From the NCBI GenBank assembly GCA_028681335.1, contig JAQUIT010000010.1, positions 1-64,000 of the forward strand: 64,000 bases of DNA. Direction: 5' to 3'. Origin of the DNA: Desulfuromonadaceae bacterium (lineage in GTDB: Bacteria; Desulfobacterota; Desulfuromonadia; Geobacterales; Pseudopelobacteraceae). The notes beneath the pieces are model-generated. The model was given only the letters and a program-made list of their open reading frames with translations. It ran no database searches and was not told the origin of the DNA. Positions 16,668 through 23,245 of this stretch are shown piece by piece; the first letter of the stretch is position 1, and each line of letters starts with the position of its first letter. The position numbers were made by a program, and so were the translations under genes.

Positions 16668-17054
16668 ATGAACGGCATCCTTATTGCCGAAGAGAACCGT
16701 GAGTCCTGCAGGGTCATGGCAGATCTCTGTGTCGAGGCAGGCTACAACGTAACTGTCAGTACCACAGCGGCCGGTGTGCTTAACGGAATTTTAAAGAAAA
16801 CAGCACGCGTTATTCTACTGGGAAGTAGCTTCGATGAACTGGCAGCGGTTGAGTTTATTCCGCTACTCAAAAAATGCTGTCGTGATTTAACCATAATCCT
16901 GGTTTCTAATGAAGCCTCACTGCCGATAATCCGTAAATTGCGTAACGAAGGAATATTCTATCACCTGCTGAAGCCGGTACTGCCGGAAGACCGAGAAGAG
17001 CTTAAACAGGTAGTTGCCTGTGCTTTTAAAAATCCGAAGAAATGTTGCTGCTAG
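16668..17054 (+). CDS. Degenerate response-regulator receiver protein, copy 1
   Basis: 128 residues from the ATG at 16668, chosen to match the paralogue at 21093 (the ATG at 16653 is an alternative). The fold follows a CheY-like receiver: GILIAEENRES at strand 1, VILLGSSFDEL at strand 3, TIILVSNEAS at strand 4, and a conserved Lys in HLLKP. However, the phosphoacceptor Asp is replaced by Gly (ILLG), and the acidic pocket reads E-E. It therefore probably cannot be phosphorylated normally and may act as a binding adaptor. It ends in KKCCC. It sits between two tiny membrane protein genes. Confidence 0.8.
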   Translation: MNGILIAEENRESCRVMADLCVEAGYNVTVSTTAAGVLNGILKKTARVILLGSSFDELAAVEFIPLLKKCCRDLTIILVSNEASLPIIRKLRNEGIFYHLLKPVLPEDREELKQVVACAFKNPKKCCC

Positions 17055-17077
17055 CAGACACAACAAAGGAGAACGTC

Positions 17078-17335
17078 ATGAAGCCTACAGCTACCACAAT
17101 CAACACCATCATCGTGCTGTTTGCAACACTTACTTCAGCCATCGCGTCTTCAGCCCCTGGAGATATTGATCCCAGTCTTACTTTTAATAGCGGTATTCTG
17201 GTGCTGGCCTTCGCCGCTTTTTTTGCCTTGTTGGTAGTCGTGCAGGTCATTCCCGCCGTCATAACATTGTACACTACTATCAAAGCCGCCGCTGGCAGCA
17301 AGAGTGATACTGCTACTTCAACAGCGCACAAGTAA
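17078..17335 (+). CDS. Tiny membrane protein, type B paralogue 1
   Basis: 85 residues. An N-terminal hydrophobic segment ends SAIASSAPG, a signal-peptide-like cleavage region. It is followed by DIDPSLTFNSG and a TM helix (about 40-65, VLAFAAFFALLVVVQVIP), then AVITLYTTIKAA and a polar Ser/Thr tail. It is a clear relative of the gene at 27689 (minus), which shares the TFNSG/TYNSG entry and VIPAVITLY exit, and a more distant relative of type A (..QV.PAVI.F.SM..G). AAGGAG precedes the ATG. Unknown function; part of the sigma-54-driven module. Confidence 0.8.
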   Translation: MKPTATTINTIIVLFATLTSAIASSAPGDIDPSLTFNSGILVLAFAAFFALLVVVQVIPAVITLYTTIKAAAGSKSDTATSTAHK

Positions 17336-17366
17336 CTCAAATTTAAAATCTGCGGAGGAATAAACC

Positions 17367-17537
17367 ATGCAAGATTTACTTGGTTCCATAGGACACATTA
17401 AAGCGGTATATACGCTGGTCGATTTTTATCAGTACATAAAAGCCGTCGAATACCTGATCTGTGTCGCTTTTTTTGTTAGTTTCCCAGCTTTCTACATGTA
17501 CCTGAATAAAGATCGGCGCGAAAAACCTGCCAACTGA
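17367..17537 (+). CDS. 56-residue single-TM peptide, copy 1
   Basis: This is a short gene with GGAGGAA upstream of its ATG. The product has an amphipathic start (DLLGSIGHIKAVYTLVDFYQ), then YIKAVEYLICVAFFVSFPAF as a TM segment, and a charged tail (NKDRREKPAN). A paralogue at 21517 shares LVDFYQYIKAVEYLICVAFF exactly, strong evidence that both are real genes under selection. Such single-helix peptides often act as small subunits of membrane complexes. Copy 2 directly precedes the Cbc-type cytochrome complex, so an accessory-subunit role there is plausible. Confidence 0.85.
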   Translation: MQDLLGSIGHIKAVYTLVDFYQYIKAVEYLICVAFFVSFPAFYMYLNKDRREKPAN

Positions 17538-17589
17538 GTATGCCCTGCTCGCCGAAGGCAGGAGCACAGAACACCCCCTACTCCCATCT

Positions 17590-17617
17590 TGCACGGTCGC
17601 ACAAGTGCGATCGTGCA
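17590..17617. repeat. Stem-loop after first module
   Basis: TGCACGGTCGCAC / GTGCGATCGTGCA form a 13-bp stem (one G-T pair) with a 2-base loop. It has no T-run, yet its place after the 56-residue peptide gene suggests transcript-end processing or weak termination. Confidence 0.5.
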
Positions 17618-17716
17618 CCCCACATGAGTCGTACAAACGCGACGCTAGCCCACAAACATTTCTGCTCTGTCAACTACAAACATAACTATATTAGCATGTT
17701 GCTATTGACGCAGGTT

Positions 17717-17732
17717 TGGCATGTTACATGCT
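17717..17732 (+). promoter_or_regulatory. Sigma-54 promoter (-24/-12)
   Basis: TGGCATGTTACATGCT has correct GG/GC spacing, 90 bp before the GTG at 17822 (54 bp before the ATG at 17786). It would drive the DUF1858-like, gabD, 89-residue and HAD genes. I see no CTGTnATAACAG site within the 180 bp upstream. Confidence 0.75.
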
Positions 17733-17821
17733 GTCACTGCTACAAGAGCTAATCCAGCTCATCAACGCTATGTTACTCTGCGAACATGCAAACATACTCT
17801 GGTAATGGGGAGCTGATTACC

Positions 17822-18016
17822 GTGATAACGACCGAGACAACCGTGCTTGAATTAGTGGAGCTGTGTCCTGAAACTGAGCTGGTGTTCAAACATTACACCC
17901 GGACACGAGGAATATGCATCTGTTGTGATGCGCTGTTCTGCACGTTAGCTGAAGTTGCAGAACGTTATAAAATTGATAGCGATGAATTGATGAGAAGATT
18001 GAACAGCGTCATGTAA
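17822..18016 (+). CDS. DUF1858-like small redox protein
   Basis: 64 residues from the GTG at 17822, chosen because GGGGAG lies 9 bp upstream; an in-frame ATG at 17786 (76 residues) has no ribosome binding site. The sequence fits the DUF1858 pattern: TTVLELVELCPETELVFKHY, a Cys cluster (GICICCDALFC), then LAEVAERYKID. These domains occur beside hybrid-cluster proteins and Fe-S enzymes and are thought to be redox-active. It is first in the operon with gabD, 20 bp upstream of it. Confidence 0.7.
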   Translation: MITTETTVLELVELCPETELVFKHYTRTRGICICCDALFCTLAEVAERYKIDSDELMRRLNSVM

Positions 18017-18036
18017 AAATTTCGGAGGAAAAAACG

Positions 18037-19488
18037 ATGCGCCTGAAAGATGCCTCACTACTGAAACAACTCTGCTACATAAACGGCCAGTGGTCGGCAG
18101 CTGACAGCGGTGCCACTATCAGCGTCACCAATCCTGCCACGGCGGAAGTGATCGGCTTCATCCCAAAGATGGGGAGCCGTGAAACCCGCCGGGCAATTGA
18201 AGCTGCCAATGCTGCCTGGCCAGCCTGGCGGGCTAAAACCGCCAATGAACGAGCAGTCATTCTGCGACGTTGGTTTGATCTGTTGATGGAGAATCAGGAG
18301 GATCTGGCCATTATCATGACCGCCGAGCAGGGAAAACCCCTGGCTGAATCCCGTGGTGAAATAGCCTATGCCGCATCGTTTATCGAGTGGTTTGCCGAAG
18401 AGGGTAAGCGGATCTATGGTGATATCATCCCTGCCCATGCCCGTGATAAACGGATCGTTGTCATAAAAGAACCGATCGGCGTCTGCGCCGCAATCACCCC
18501 CTGGAATTTTCCATCAGCGATGATTACCCGCAAGGCCGGACCGGCTCTTGCGGCAGGTTGCGTTATGGTTGTCAAACCGGCCACCGCCACTCCCTATTCA
18601 GCCCTTGCCCTCGCCGAGCTTGGCGAACGGGCCGGGCTCCCGCCCGGGGTTTTCAGCGTGATCACCGGCTCATCAGATGAGATTGGTACCGAGATGACGG
18701 CTAACCCGATTATCCGTAAGCTGACCTTTACCGGCTCCACCGAGGTCGGCAAGCAACTGACCATTCGGTGCGCCGGTACGATGAAAAAAGTTTCCATGGA
18801 GCTGGGTGGAAACGCCCCGTTCATCGTCTTTGACGATGCCGATCTGGACGCCGCTGTAGAGGGGACTATCGCCTCAAAATACCGTAACGCCGGACAAACA
18901 TGTGTCTGCACCAACCGTCTGCTGGTACAGGCTGGTGTTTACGATCTTTTTACGGAAAAACTGGCAGCAGCTGTGGCCCGGATGCACGTCGGCAACGGCC
19001 TGCACGATGACATCCACCAGGGACCGCTGATTGACGAGGCTTCGGTGCAGAAAGTGGAAGAACATATCAACGATGCCATCAGCAAGGGAGCCAGGGTTGT
19101 TCTGGGCGGCCGGCGTCACGAACTGGGCGGCACCTTCTTTCAGCCGACAATTCTTTGCGATGTCACCTCCCGGATGATGGTCGCACGGGAAGAAACGTTT
19201 GGTCCTGTAGCACCGATATTCAAATTCAACACCGATGAGGAAGCGGTCAGAATGGCCAATGACACCGAATTCGGCCTGGCCTCATATTTTTATACTCGCG
19301 ACATCGGACGCGTCTGGCGTGTGGCTGAAGCGCTTGAATACGGCATGGTTGGCGTCAACACCGGCTTGATTTCCACCGAGGTTGCCCCCTTTGGCGGAGT
19401 CAAGGAATCTGGTATCGGCAGAGAAGGTTCAAAGTACGGTATTGAGGAATTTGTTGAGGTAAAATATCTCTGCATGGGCGGGATTTGA
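18037..19488 (+). CDS. gabD: Succinate-semialdehyde dehydrogenase, NAD(P)+ type
   Basis: 483 residues, standard for the aldehyde dehydrogenase family. Visible features are the cofactor-binding ITPWNFPSAMITRKAGPALAAG region (about 150-170), FTGSTEVGK near 230, the catalytic Glu in MELGGNAP (about 255), and the catalytic Cys in GQTCVC (about 289). The C-terminal PFGGVKESGIGREG and YLCMGGI endings are typical of GabD, which oxidises succinate semialdehyde to succinate. Other short aldehydes are possible. TTCGGAGGAA precedes the ATG. It belongs to a sigma-54-driven operon with DUF1858-like, unknown and HAD genes. Confidence 0.88.
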   Translation: MRLKDASLLKQLCYINGQWSAADSGATISVTNPATAEVIGFIPKMGSRETRRAIEAANAAWPAWRAKTANERAVILRRWFDLLMENQEDLAIIMTAEQGKPLAESRGEIAYAASFIEWFAEEGKRIYGDIIPAHARDKRIVVIKEPIGVCAAITPWNFPSAMITRKAGPALAAGCVMVVKPATATPYSALALAELGERAGLPPGVFSVITGSSDEIGTEMTANPIIRKLTFTGSTEVGKQLTIRCAGTMKKVSMELGGNAPFIVFDDADLDAAVEGTIASKYRNAGQTCVCTNRLLVQAGVYDLFTEKLAAAVARMHVGNGLHDDIHQGPLIDEASVQKVEEHINDAISKGARVVLGGRRHELGGTFFQPTILCDVTSRMMVAREETFGPVAPIFKFNTDEEAVRMANDTEFGLASYFYTRDIGRVWRVAEALEYGMVGVNTGLISTEVAPFGGVKESGIGREGSKYGIEEFVEVKYLCMGGI

Positions 19489-19603
19489 TTCTTGAATTTC
19501 ATTTGTTACAATGATGAGGGCGTAACAAGCCACAGGACAGTAGACGTTCCGTTCATTATTATACTGTTTGCCTCACCGTTTATATTTGCAGGAGGAGACG
19601 ACA

Positions 19604-19873
19604 ATGCTGATTGAGGAGTTGCGCTGCGTAGCAGAGGAACAACACCGGGAGGCGGAGCTTCCCGATACTATTCTGGCCGAGATACTTGAAATAGCAAAGG
19701 ACCCCTTACTGCAGGAGCAGGACGCGCTTGTACGGAGGTTGGTAGGTCAGCTGCACAATTTTGACCTTTACGCCGGAGCAGGTTGTTTCAGTGACTCCTG
19801 CGGTGTAAAAGAAATCAGTGATACCCTGAAACTCATCTCAGAAACCATAAGGAACAGCCGCCATGAATATTAA
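19604..19873 (+). CDS. Uncharacterised 89-residue protein
   Basis: Start at the ATG at 19604, which follows GGAGGAGACGACA; the open frame extends upstream but without a site. The protein is acidic and mainly helical, with no signal peptide or TM helix. Two cysteines (AGCFSDSCG) lie near residue 65. Its stop overlaps the start of the HAD phosphatase gene by 11 bp, so the two are translationally coupled and may form a pair. No family recognised. Confidence 0.65.
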   Translation: MLIEELRCVAEEQHREAELPDTILAEILEIAKDPLLQEQDALVRRLVGQLHNFDLYAGAGCFSDSCGVKEISDTLKLISETIRNSRHEY

Positions 19874-20330
19874 TATCCCCGGTTATGACACCCTCTGCTT
19901 GAATCATCTGGTGCTTGACTATAACGGTACTATTGCACGCGACGGCATGCTGTTATCCAATATCGGCAAAACGCTTGAAGATCTTGCCGATCATCTTTCG
20001 ATTCATATCCTGACGGCAGATACGTGTGGTACGGCAGCAGAGGAACTGTCGGGATTGCCCTGCACCCTACAGATACTGACAGGTGAGCGGACCGCCGAGC
20101 AGAAAGAACAGTATATTATACAACTGGGGGCCGAACAGGTAGTCTGTATCGGGAACGGCGCCAATGACCGACTGATGCTGAAGGCTGCCAGACTTGGAAT
20201 TGCCGTGCTCGAGGGTGAAGGGAGTGCCGTCTGCGCCATCCAGAACGCCGACATCATCGCAAGAAGCATCTACGATGCGATGGGGCTATTGGTGATTCCG
20301 GAGCGCATTGTCGCAACGCTGCATGGCTGA
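19863..20330 (+). CDS. HAD-family hydrolase (soluble P-type ATPase-like phosphatase)
   Basis: 155 residues. HAD motif I is DYNGT (LVLDYNGTIARDG, nucleophile about residue 20), motif II is TAD (ILTADT), a Lys lies in AEQKEQY, and motif III is IGNGANDRLML. The lack of a cap insertion and the DYNGT/GNGAND pair are typical of the small soluble relatives of P-type ATPase P-domains. It probably hydrolyses a small phosphoester. Last gene of the gabD operon. Substrate unknown. Confidence 0.85.
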   Translation: MNINIPGYDTLCLNHLVLDYNGTIARDGMLLSNIGKTLEDLADHLSIHILTADTCGTAAEELSGLPCTLQILTGERTAEQKEQYIIQLGAEQVVCIGNGANDRLMLKAARLGIAVLEGEGSAVCAIQNADIIARSIYDAMGLLVIPERIVATLHG

Positions 20331-20529
20331 AGGTACCATAACAAGCCTGAAGATAGCCCATGCTGTAATAAAACAGCAGATCAATCCAGCCTCAAAACGT
20401 AATCCCTCCTCTGACTCAGGGCGAGGGATTAATTTCATCAATAGTCCCTCAATAATTCCATTATGCATATAATAAAGTTTCATACAGTGACAATCCACGT
20501 ATATTTTATATATACATCTCAGTTTATCG

Positions 20530-20541
20530 CTGTAATAACAG
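20530..20541. promoter_or_regulatory. Candidate activator site (UAS), CTGTAATAACAG
   Basis: One of two CTGTnATAACAG sites before the sigma-54 promoter at 20709; it lies about 180 bp upstream of the -24 element. It has the same pattern as the site at 16195. Confidence 0.55.
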
Positions 20542-20602
20542 CTAGTTAAACATAGCTTCACCCCCTGTATCGTCACATCCAACCCTTCCATCACACCCCT
20601 GG

Positions 20603-20630
20603 TGTATACAGTATCCATACTGTGTATACA
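20603..20630. repeat. 28-bp palindrome
   Basis: TGTATACAGTAT and ATACTGTGTATACA are inverted around CC, with a 2-base bulge on the right arm. It lies between the two candidate activator sites. It could be an operator for another regulator. Confidence 0.5.
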
Positions 20631-20662
20631 TGCATCACTCAAGCTCTACTATCAATTTAGTA

Positions 20663-20674
20663 CTGTTATAACAG
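20663..20674. promoter_or_regulatory. Candidate activator site (UAS), CTGTTATAACAG
   Basis: A perfect 12-bp palindrome 34 bp upstream of the -24 element at 20709, and the best copy of the CTGTnATAACAG motif seen here. Confidence 0.55.
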
Positions 20675-20708
20675 CAAGTTGAATGGTTATTGCCGACACC
20701 ATCAATTC

Positions 20709-20724
20709 TGGCACGATGCATGCT
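20709..20724 (+). promoter_or_regulatory. Sigma-54 promoter (-24/-12)
   Basis: TGGCACGATGCATGCT, the best match in the window to TGGCACG-N4-TTGCA, lies 53 bp before the ATG at 20778. It probably drives the second module and the Cbc-type complex as one long operon (20778 to about 27184). Confidence 0.85.
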
Positions 20725-20777
20725 CCTAGTGAAATATGTTGTTTGAGCATTTGCACAGGACTGACAGGAGGATTGCC

Positions 20778-21032
20778 ATGAAAACAACACTCATGAAAAT
20801 AATGGTACCGGTACTTGCCGGTAGTGCGACATCAGCATTTGCGGCAGTAAAAAATCTGGGTCAGGATGACAGCGGTCTGCTGGTCTGGTTTTTAATCGGA
20901 TTCGGCGTCATGGTTATGCTGTTTCAGGCTGCACCAGCCATAGTCATGTTCATTTCCATGCTGAAGGGGCTGTTCTCAAGAAACACCTCTGAAGGATCTC
21001 TTTCCCTCCAGAAAAGCAGGATCAGTAAATAG
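20778..21032 (+). CDS. Tiny membrane protein, type A paralogue 2
   Basis: 84 residues. The signal-peptide-like start ends TSAFA. A linker KNLGQDDSG leads to LLVWFLIGFG and a TM helix (about 35-60), then SMLKGLFS and a polar tail. It is very similar to the gene at 16420 and the minus-strand gene at 28001 (shared GSATSAFA with the latter). GGAGG precedes the ATG. First gene behind the sigma-54 promoter at 20709, followed by a pseudo-receiver as in module one. Function unknown. Confidence 0.8.
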   Translation: MKTTLMKIMVPVLAGSATSAFAAVKNLGQDDSGLLVWFLIGFGVMVMLFQAAPAIVMFISMLKGLFSRNTSEGSLSLQKSRISK

Positions 21033-21092
21033 CCAGTCCTGAGTTTTACCGGAGTACACACATGCTCCCTACAGAAACAGAGGGGACCAGAT

Positions 21093-21473
21093 ATGCAAGG
21101 TGTTTTGATAGCTGATGAAAATGTTGAATCACGTAAGGTCCTGGCTGATCTCTGTATCGAAGCCGGCTACAACGTAATGGTTACAACCTCCGCTGCCAAT
21201 GTGCTGCACGGGATACTGAAAAAATCGGCGCAGGTAGTTCTGCTAAGCGGTGAATTTGATGAACTGGCAGCTGCGGAACTGATTCCACTCCTGAAAAAAT
21301 GCAGCAGGGAGCTGACCATCATTCTTGTTTCTGATGAAACGTCACTGCCAAATATTCGTAAAATGCGCAAAGAGGGGATCTTTTATCACTCATTGAAACC
21401 GATAGACCCGGCAGACCGTGAAGAGCTGCGCCAGGTTGTCGCCTGCGCTTTCGAAAATATGAAAAACACATAA
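21093..21473 (+). CDS. Degenerate response-regulator receiver protein, copy 2
   Basis: 126 residues, a close paralogue of the protein at 16668 (shared EAGYNV, FDELAA, LTIILVS, KP...DREEL.QVVACAF). Strand 3 reads VVLLSGEFDEL, so the phosphoacceptor Asp is Ser; the acidic pocket keeps D-E (ADEN); the Lys in SLKP is retained. It is therefore a pseudo-receiver. It lacks any output domain. It lies between a type A membrane protein and the 58-residue peptide, and ahead of the Cbc-type complex genes, suggesting a docking or regulatory role at the membrane. Confidence 0.82.
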   Translation: MQGVLIADENVESRKVLADLCIEAGYNVMVTTSAANVLHGILKKSAQVVLLSGEFDELAAAELIPLLKKCSRELTIILVSDETSLPNIRKMRKEGIFYHSLKPIDPADREELRQVVACAFENMKNT

Positions 21474-21516
21474 ACAGTCGGTATATCGCCGACATACACA
21501 AAAGGGGGATACATTC

Positions 21517-21693
21517 ATGACGGAGCTTTTAAGCGCAGTTGGTTACACGAAGTCGGTTCACACACTGGTGGATTTTTACCAGTACATCAAAGCGGTCGAA
21601 TATCTGATCTGTGTTGCTTTCTTTGTGAGTTTTCCGATGTTTTACAGGTATTTGAACAAGGCTCAAACCGTAACAGAAGAAACTTCCCACTAG
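21517..21693 (+). CDS. 58-residue single-TM peptide, copy 2
   Basis: A short gene after AAAGGGGG. The product parallels the 56-residue peptide at 17367: LVDFYQYIKAVEYLICVAFF is identical in both, with VSFPMFYRYLNK following. One TM segment (about 29-45) has an amphipathic helix before it and a polar tail. It lies 75 bp before the 5-haem cytochrome gene of the Cbc-type complex. It may be a small subunit or assembly factor of that complex. Confidence 0.85.
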   Translation: MTELLSAVGYTKSVHTLVDFYQYIKAVEYLICVAFFVSFPMFYRYLNKAQTVTEETSH

Positions 21694-21719
21694 AACCGAC
21701 CGTTTTTCGTAATCAGATC

Positions 21720-21741
21720 GGCATCCCGAAAAAGGGATGCC
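21720..21741. repeat. Stem-loop ahead of the cytochrome gene
   Basis: GGCATCCC / GGGATGCC with a GAAAAA loop, in the leader of the cytochrome gene at 21769. With no T-run it may be an mRNA-processing or stability element rather than a terminator. Confidence 0.5.
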
Positions 21742-21768
21742 GGCCATTTATTTAATAAGGAGATGGCT

Positions 21769-22299
21769 ATGCGTGCAGTAAAGCGACAGATGATCATGGC
21801 GGTAACCGGTGCCATGCTAATGCTGGTATCCAGTGTCTGCTTCGGCTCCGGCATTCCGGACGAGATCACCATTAACTCGATTCAGAAGTATTACTCCGGT
21901 GTAAACTTTAATCATGCCGCACACATCAACAACCTGAAAGATTGCGGCCTTTGCCACCACCACACCACCGGCGCCCAGGTTTCCGATCCAAACTGTGCCC
22001 GCTGCCACAAAAACAGCGGTGCTCAAGCGGTTGTCAGCTGCAAGGGCTGCCATTCCGCCACGCCATTTACCCCGGAAGCTCTGAAGCTACAGCGAGATCA
22101 GCAACCGCCACTTTACCACAAGGATCAGGTTGGGTTGAAAGGCGCCTACCATCTGGGCTGTGTTGGCTGCCACGAGAAGATGCAAGGACCAACCGGTTGC
22201 CAGGATTGCCATAAACGCAACGAGAGCGGCGACAAAATCTTCCATTCAGGCAGCTACGCGCCAAAAACGACAGACACACCTAAATCGTCTCACCACTGA
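21769..22299 (+). CDS. Five-haem c-type cytochrome, Cbc-type complex subunit
   Basis: 176 residues from the ATG at 21769 (AAGGAG 6 bp upstream; an ATG at 21763 is also possible). The signal peptide ends near VCFGSG. Five CXXCH motifs follow: CGLCH, CARCH, CKGCH, CVGCH and CQDCH, with extra His residues (FNHAAHI) as distal ligands. With the next two genes (Fe-S protein and NrfD-like subunit) it forms a quinol/cytochrome oxidoreductase resembling the Geobacter Cbc4 complex (CbcS-CbcT-CbcU). It is periplasmic. Confidence 0.85.
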   Translation: MRAVKRQMIMAVTGAMLMLVSSVCFGSGIPDEITINSIQKYYSGVNFNHAAHINNLKDCGLCHHHTTGAQVSDPNCARCHKNSGAQAVVSCKGCHSATPFTPEALKLQRDQQPPLYHKDQVGLKGAYHLGCVGCHEKMQGPTGCQDCHKRNESGDKIFHSGSYAPKTTDTPKSSHH

Positions 22300-22330
22300 A
22301 CCGATATCCACGGGAAGGAGAACGTGTACC

Positions 22331-23245
22331 ATGATTGATCGTCGAGATTTTCTAAAAGGATGCCTGGCCTGCGGTGTGACCGCTGCCTCCATCGGCGTTG
22401 CCGGCAAGAACGCCTTTGCAGCAGGTTCATTTGAAGGCTACCCCGATTCTATGGGAGTCCTGGTTGACCTGACCCGTTGCGTTGGCTGCCGCAGTTGTGA
22501 GGCCGCATGTAATGATGAACAGAATCTGCCCGATCCGGATCTTCCGTTTGATGACAAATCCGTATTCAAAGAGCAGCGTCGTACCACAGATAAAGCCTAC
22601 ACCGTTGTCAATAAGTATGAAGTTGCCAACAAAGATACACTGTTCCGCAAGATGCAGTGCAATCACTGCAATGAACCTGCCTGCCTCACCTCCTGCTTTG
22701 TTAACGCCTACACCAAAACCAAGGAAGGGGCGGTTATATACAATTCGAAGGTCTGCGTCGGCTGCCGTAACTGCATGATCGCCTGCCCTTTCAACATCCC
22801 GGCCTACAGCTATTCAAGCCCGACCAACCCGATGGTCAAGAAATGCATCTTCTGTTACGAAACGCGGGTCAAAAATGGCCGGCCACCGGCATGTGTCGAG
22901 ATTTGCCCACAACAGGTAATGACGTTTGGACATCGTGCCGACCTCATCAAAATGGGGCATGATCGAATTACCAGCAACCCCGCAAAATACGTCGACAAGC
23001 TCTATGGCGAGAAGGAAGTTGGTGGTACGAGTTGGATGTACTTAAGTAGCGTAGACTTTGACAAAGTCGGCCTCGATAACCATATGCAGAATGAGCCGAT
23101 CATATCAAACGTCAAAGACTTTCTCGGTACCGTGCCGATGGTGCTATCCATCTGGCCGGCTCTGTTCACCGGAATTCACCTGCTGGCCACTAAAAACAAG
23201 GGTGGACACGGCGACCATGATCATGAAGAGGGAGACGAGCAATGA
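22331..23245 (+). CDS. Tat-exported 4[4Fe-4S] ferredoxin subunit of Cbc-type complex
   Basis: 304 residues from the ATG at 22331. RRDFLKGCLACG at the N-terminus is a Tat signal. Four cysteine clusters of the DmsB/HybA/NrfC type follow: CVGCRSCEAAC, CNHCNEPACLTSC, CVGCRNCMIACP, and CIFCYETR...CVEICP. A hydrophobic segment near the C-terminus (VPMVLSIWPALFTGIHLL) probably anchors it, as in HybA, and a His-rich tail (HGDHDHEEGDE) ends it. It passes electrons between the NrfD-like quinone subunit and the periplasmic cytochrome. Its stop overlaps the next start by 4 bp. Confidence 0.9.
   Translation: MIDRRDFLKGCLACGVTAASIGVAGKNAFAAGSFEGYPDSMGVLVDLTRCVGCRSCEAACNDEQNLPDPDLPFDDKSVFKEQRRTTDKAYTVVNKYEVANKDTLFRKMQCNHCNEPACLTSCFVNAYTKTKEGAVIYNSKVCVGCRNCMIACPFNIPAYSYSSPTNPMVKKCIFCYETRVKNGRPPACVEICPQQVMTFGHRADLIKMGHDRITSNPAKYVDKLYGEKEVGGTSWMYLSSVDFDKVGLDNHMQNEPIISNVKDFLGTVPMVLSIWPALFTGIHLLATKNKGGHGDHDHEEGDEQ

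Larger units (their letters stand above)
20331..20708. other. Long regulatory region upstream of second module
   Basis: About 380 bp, AT-rich, with no credible gene. It holds two CTGTnATAACAG sites (20530, 20663), a 28-bp palindrome (20603-20630), and stretches such as TATATTTTATATATAC that could be a bend or integration host factor region. It leads into the sigma-54 promoter at 20709. Confidence 0.55.
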
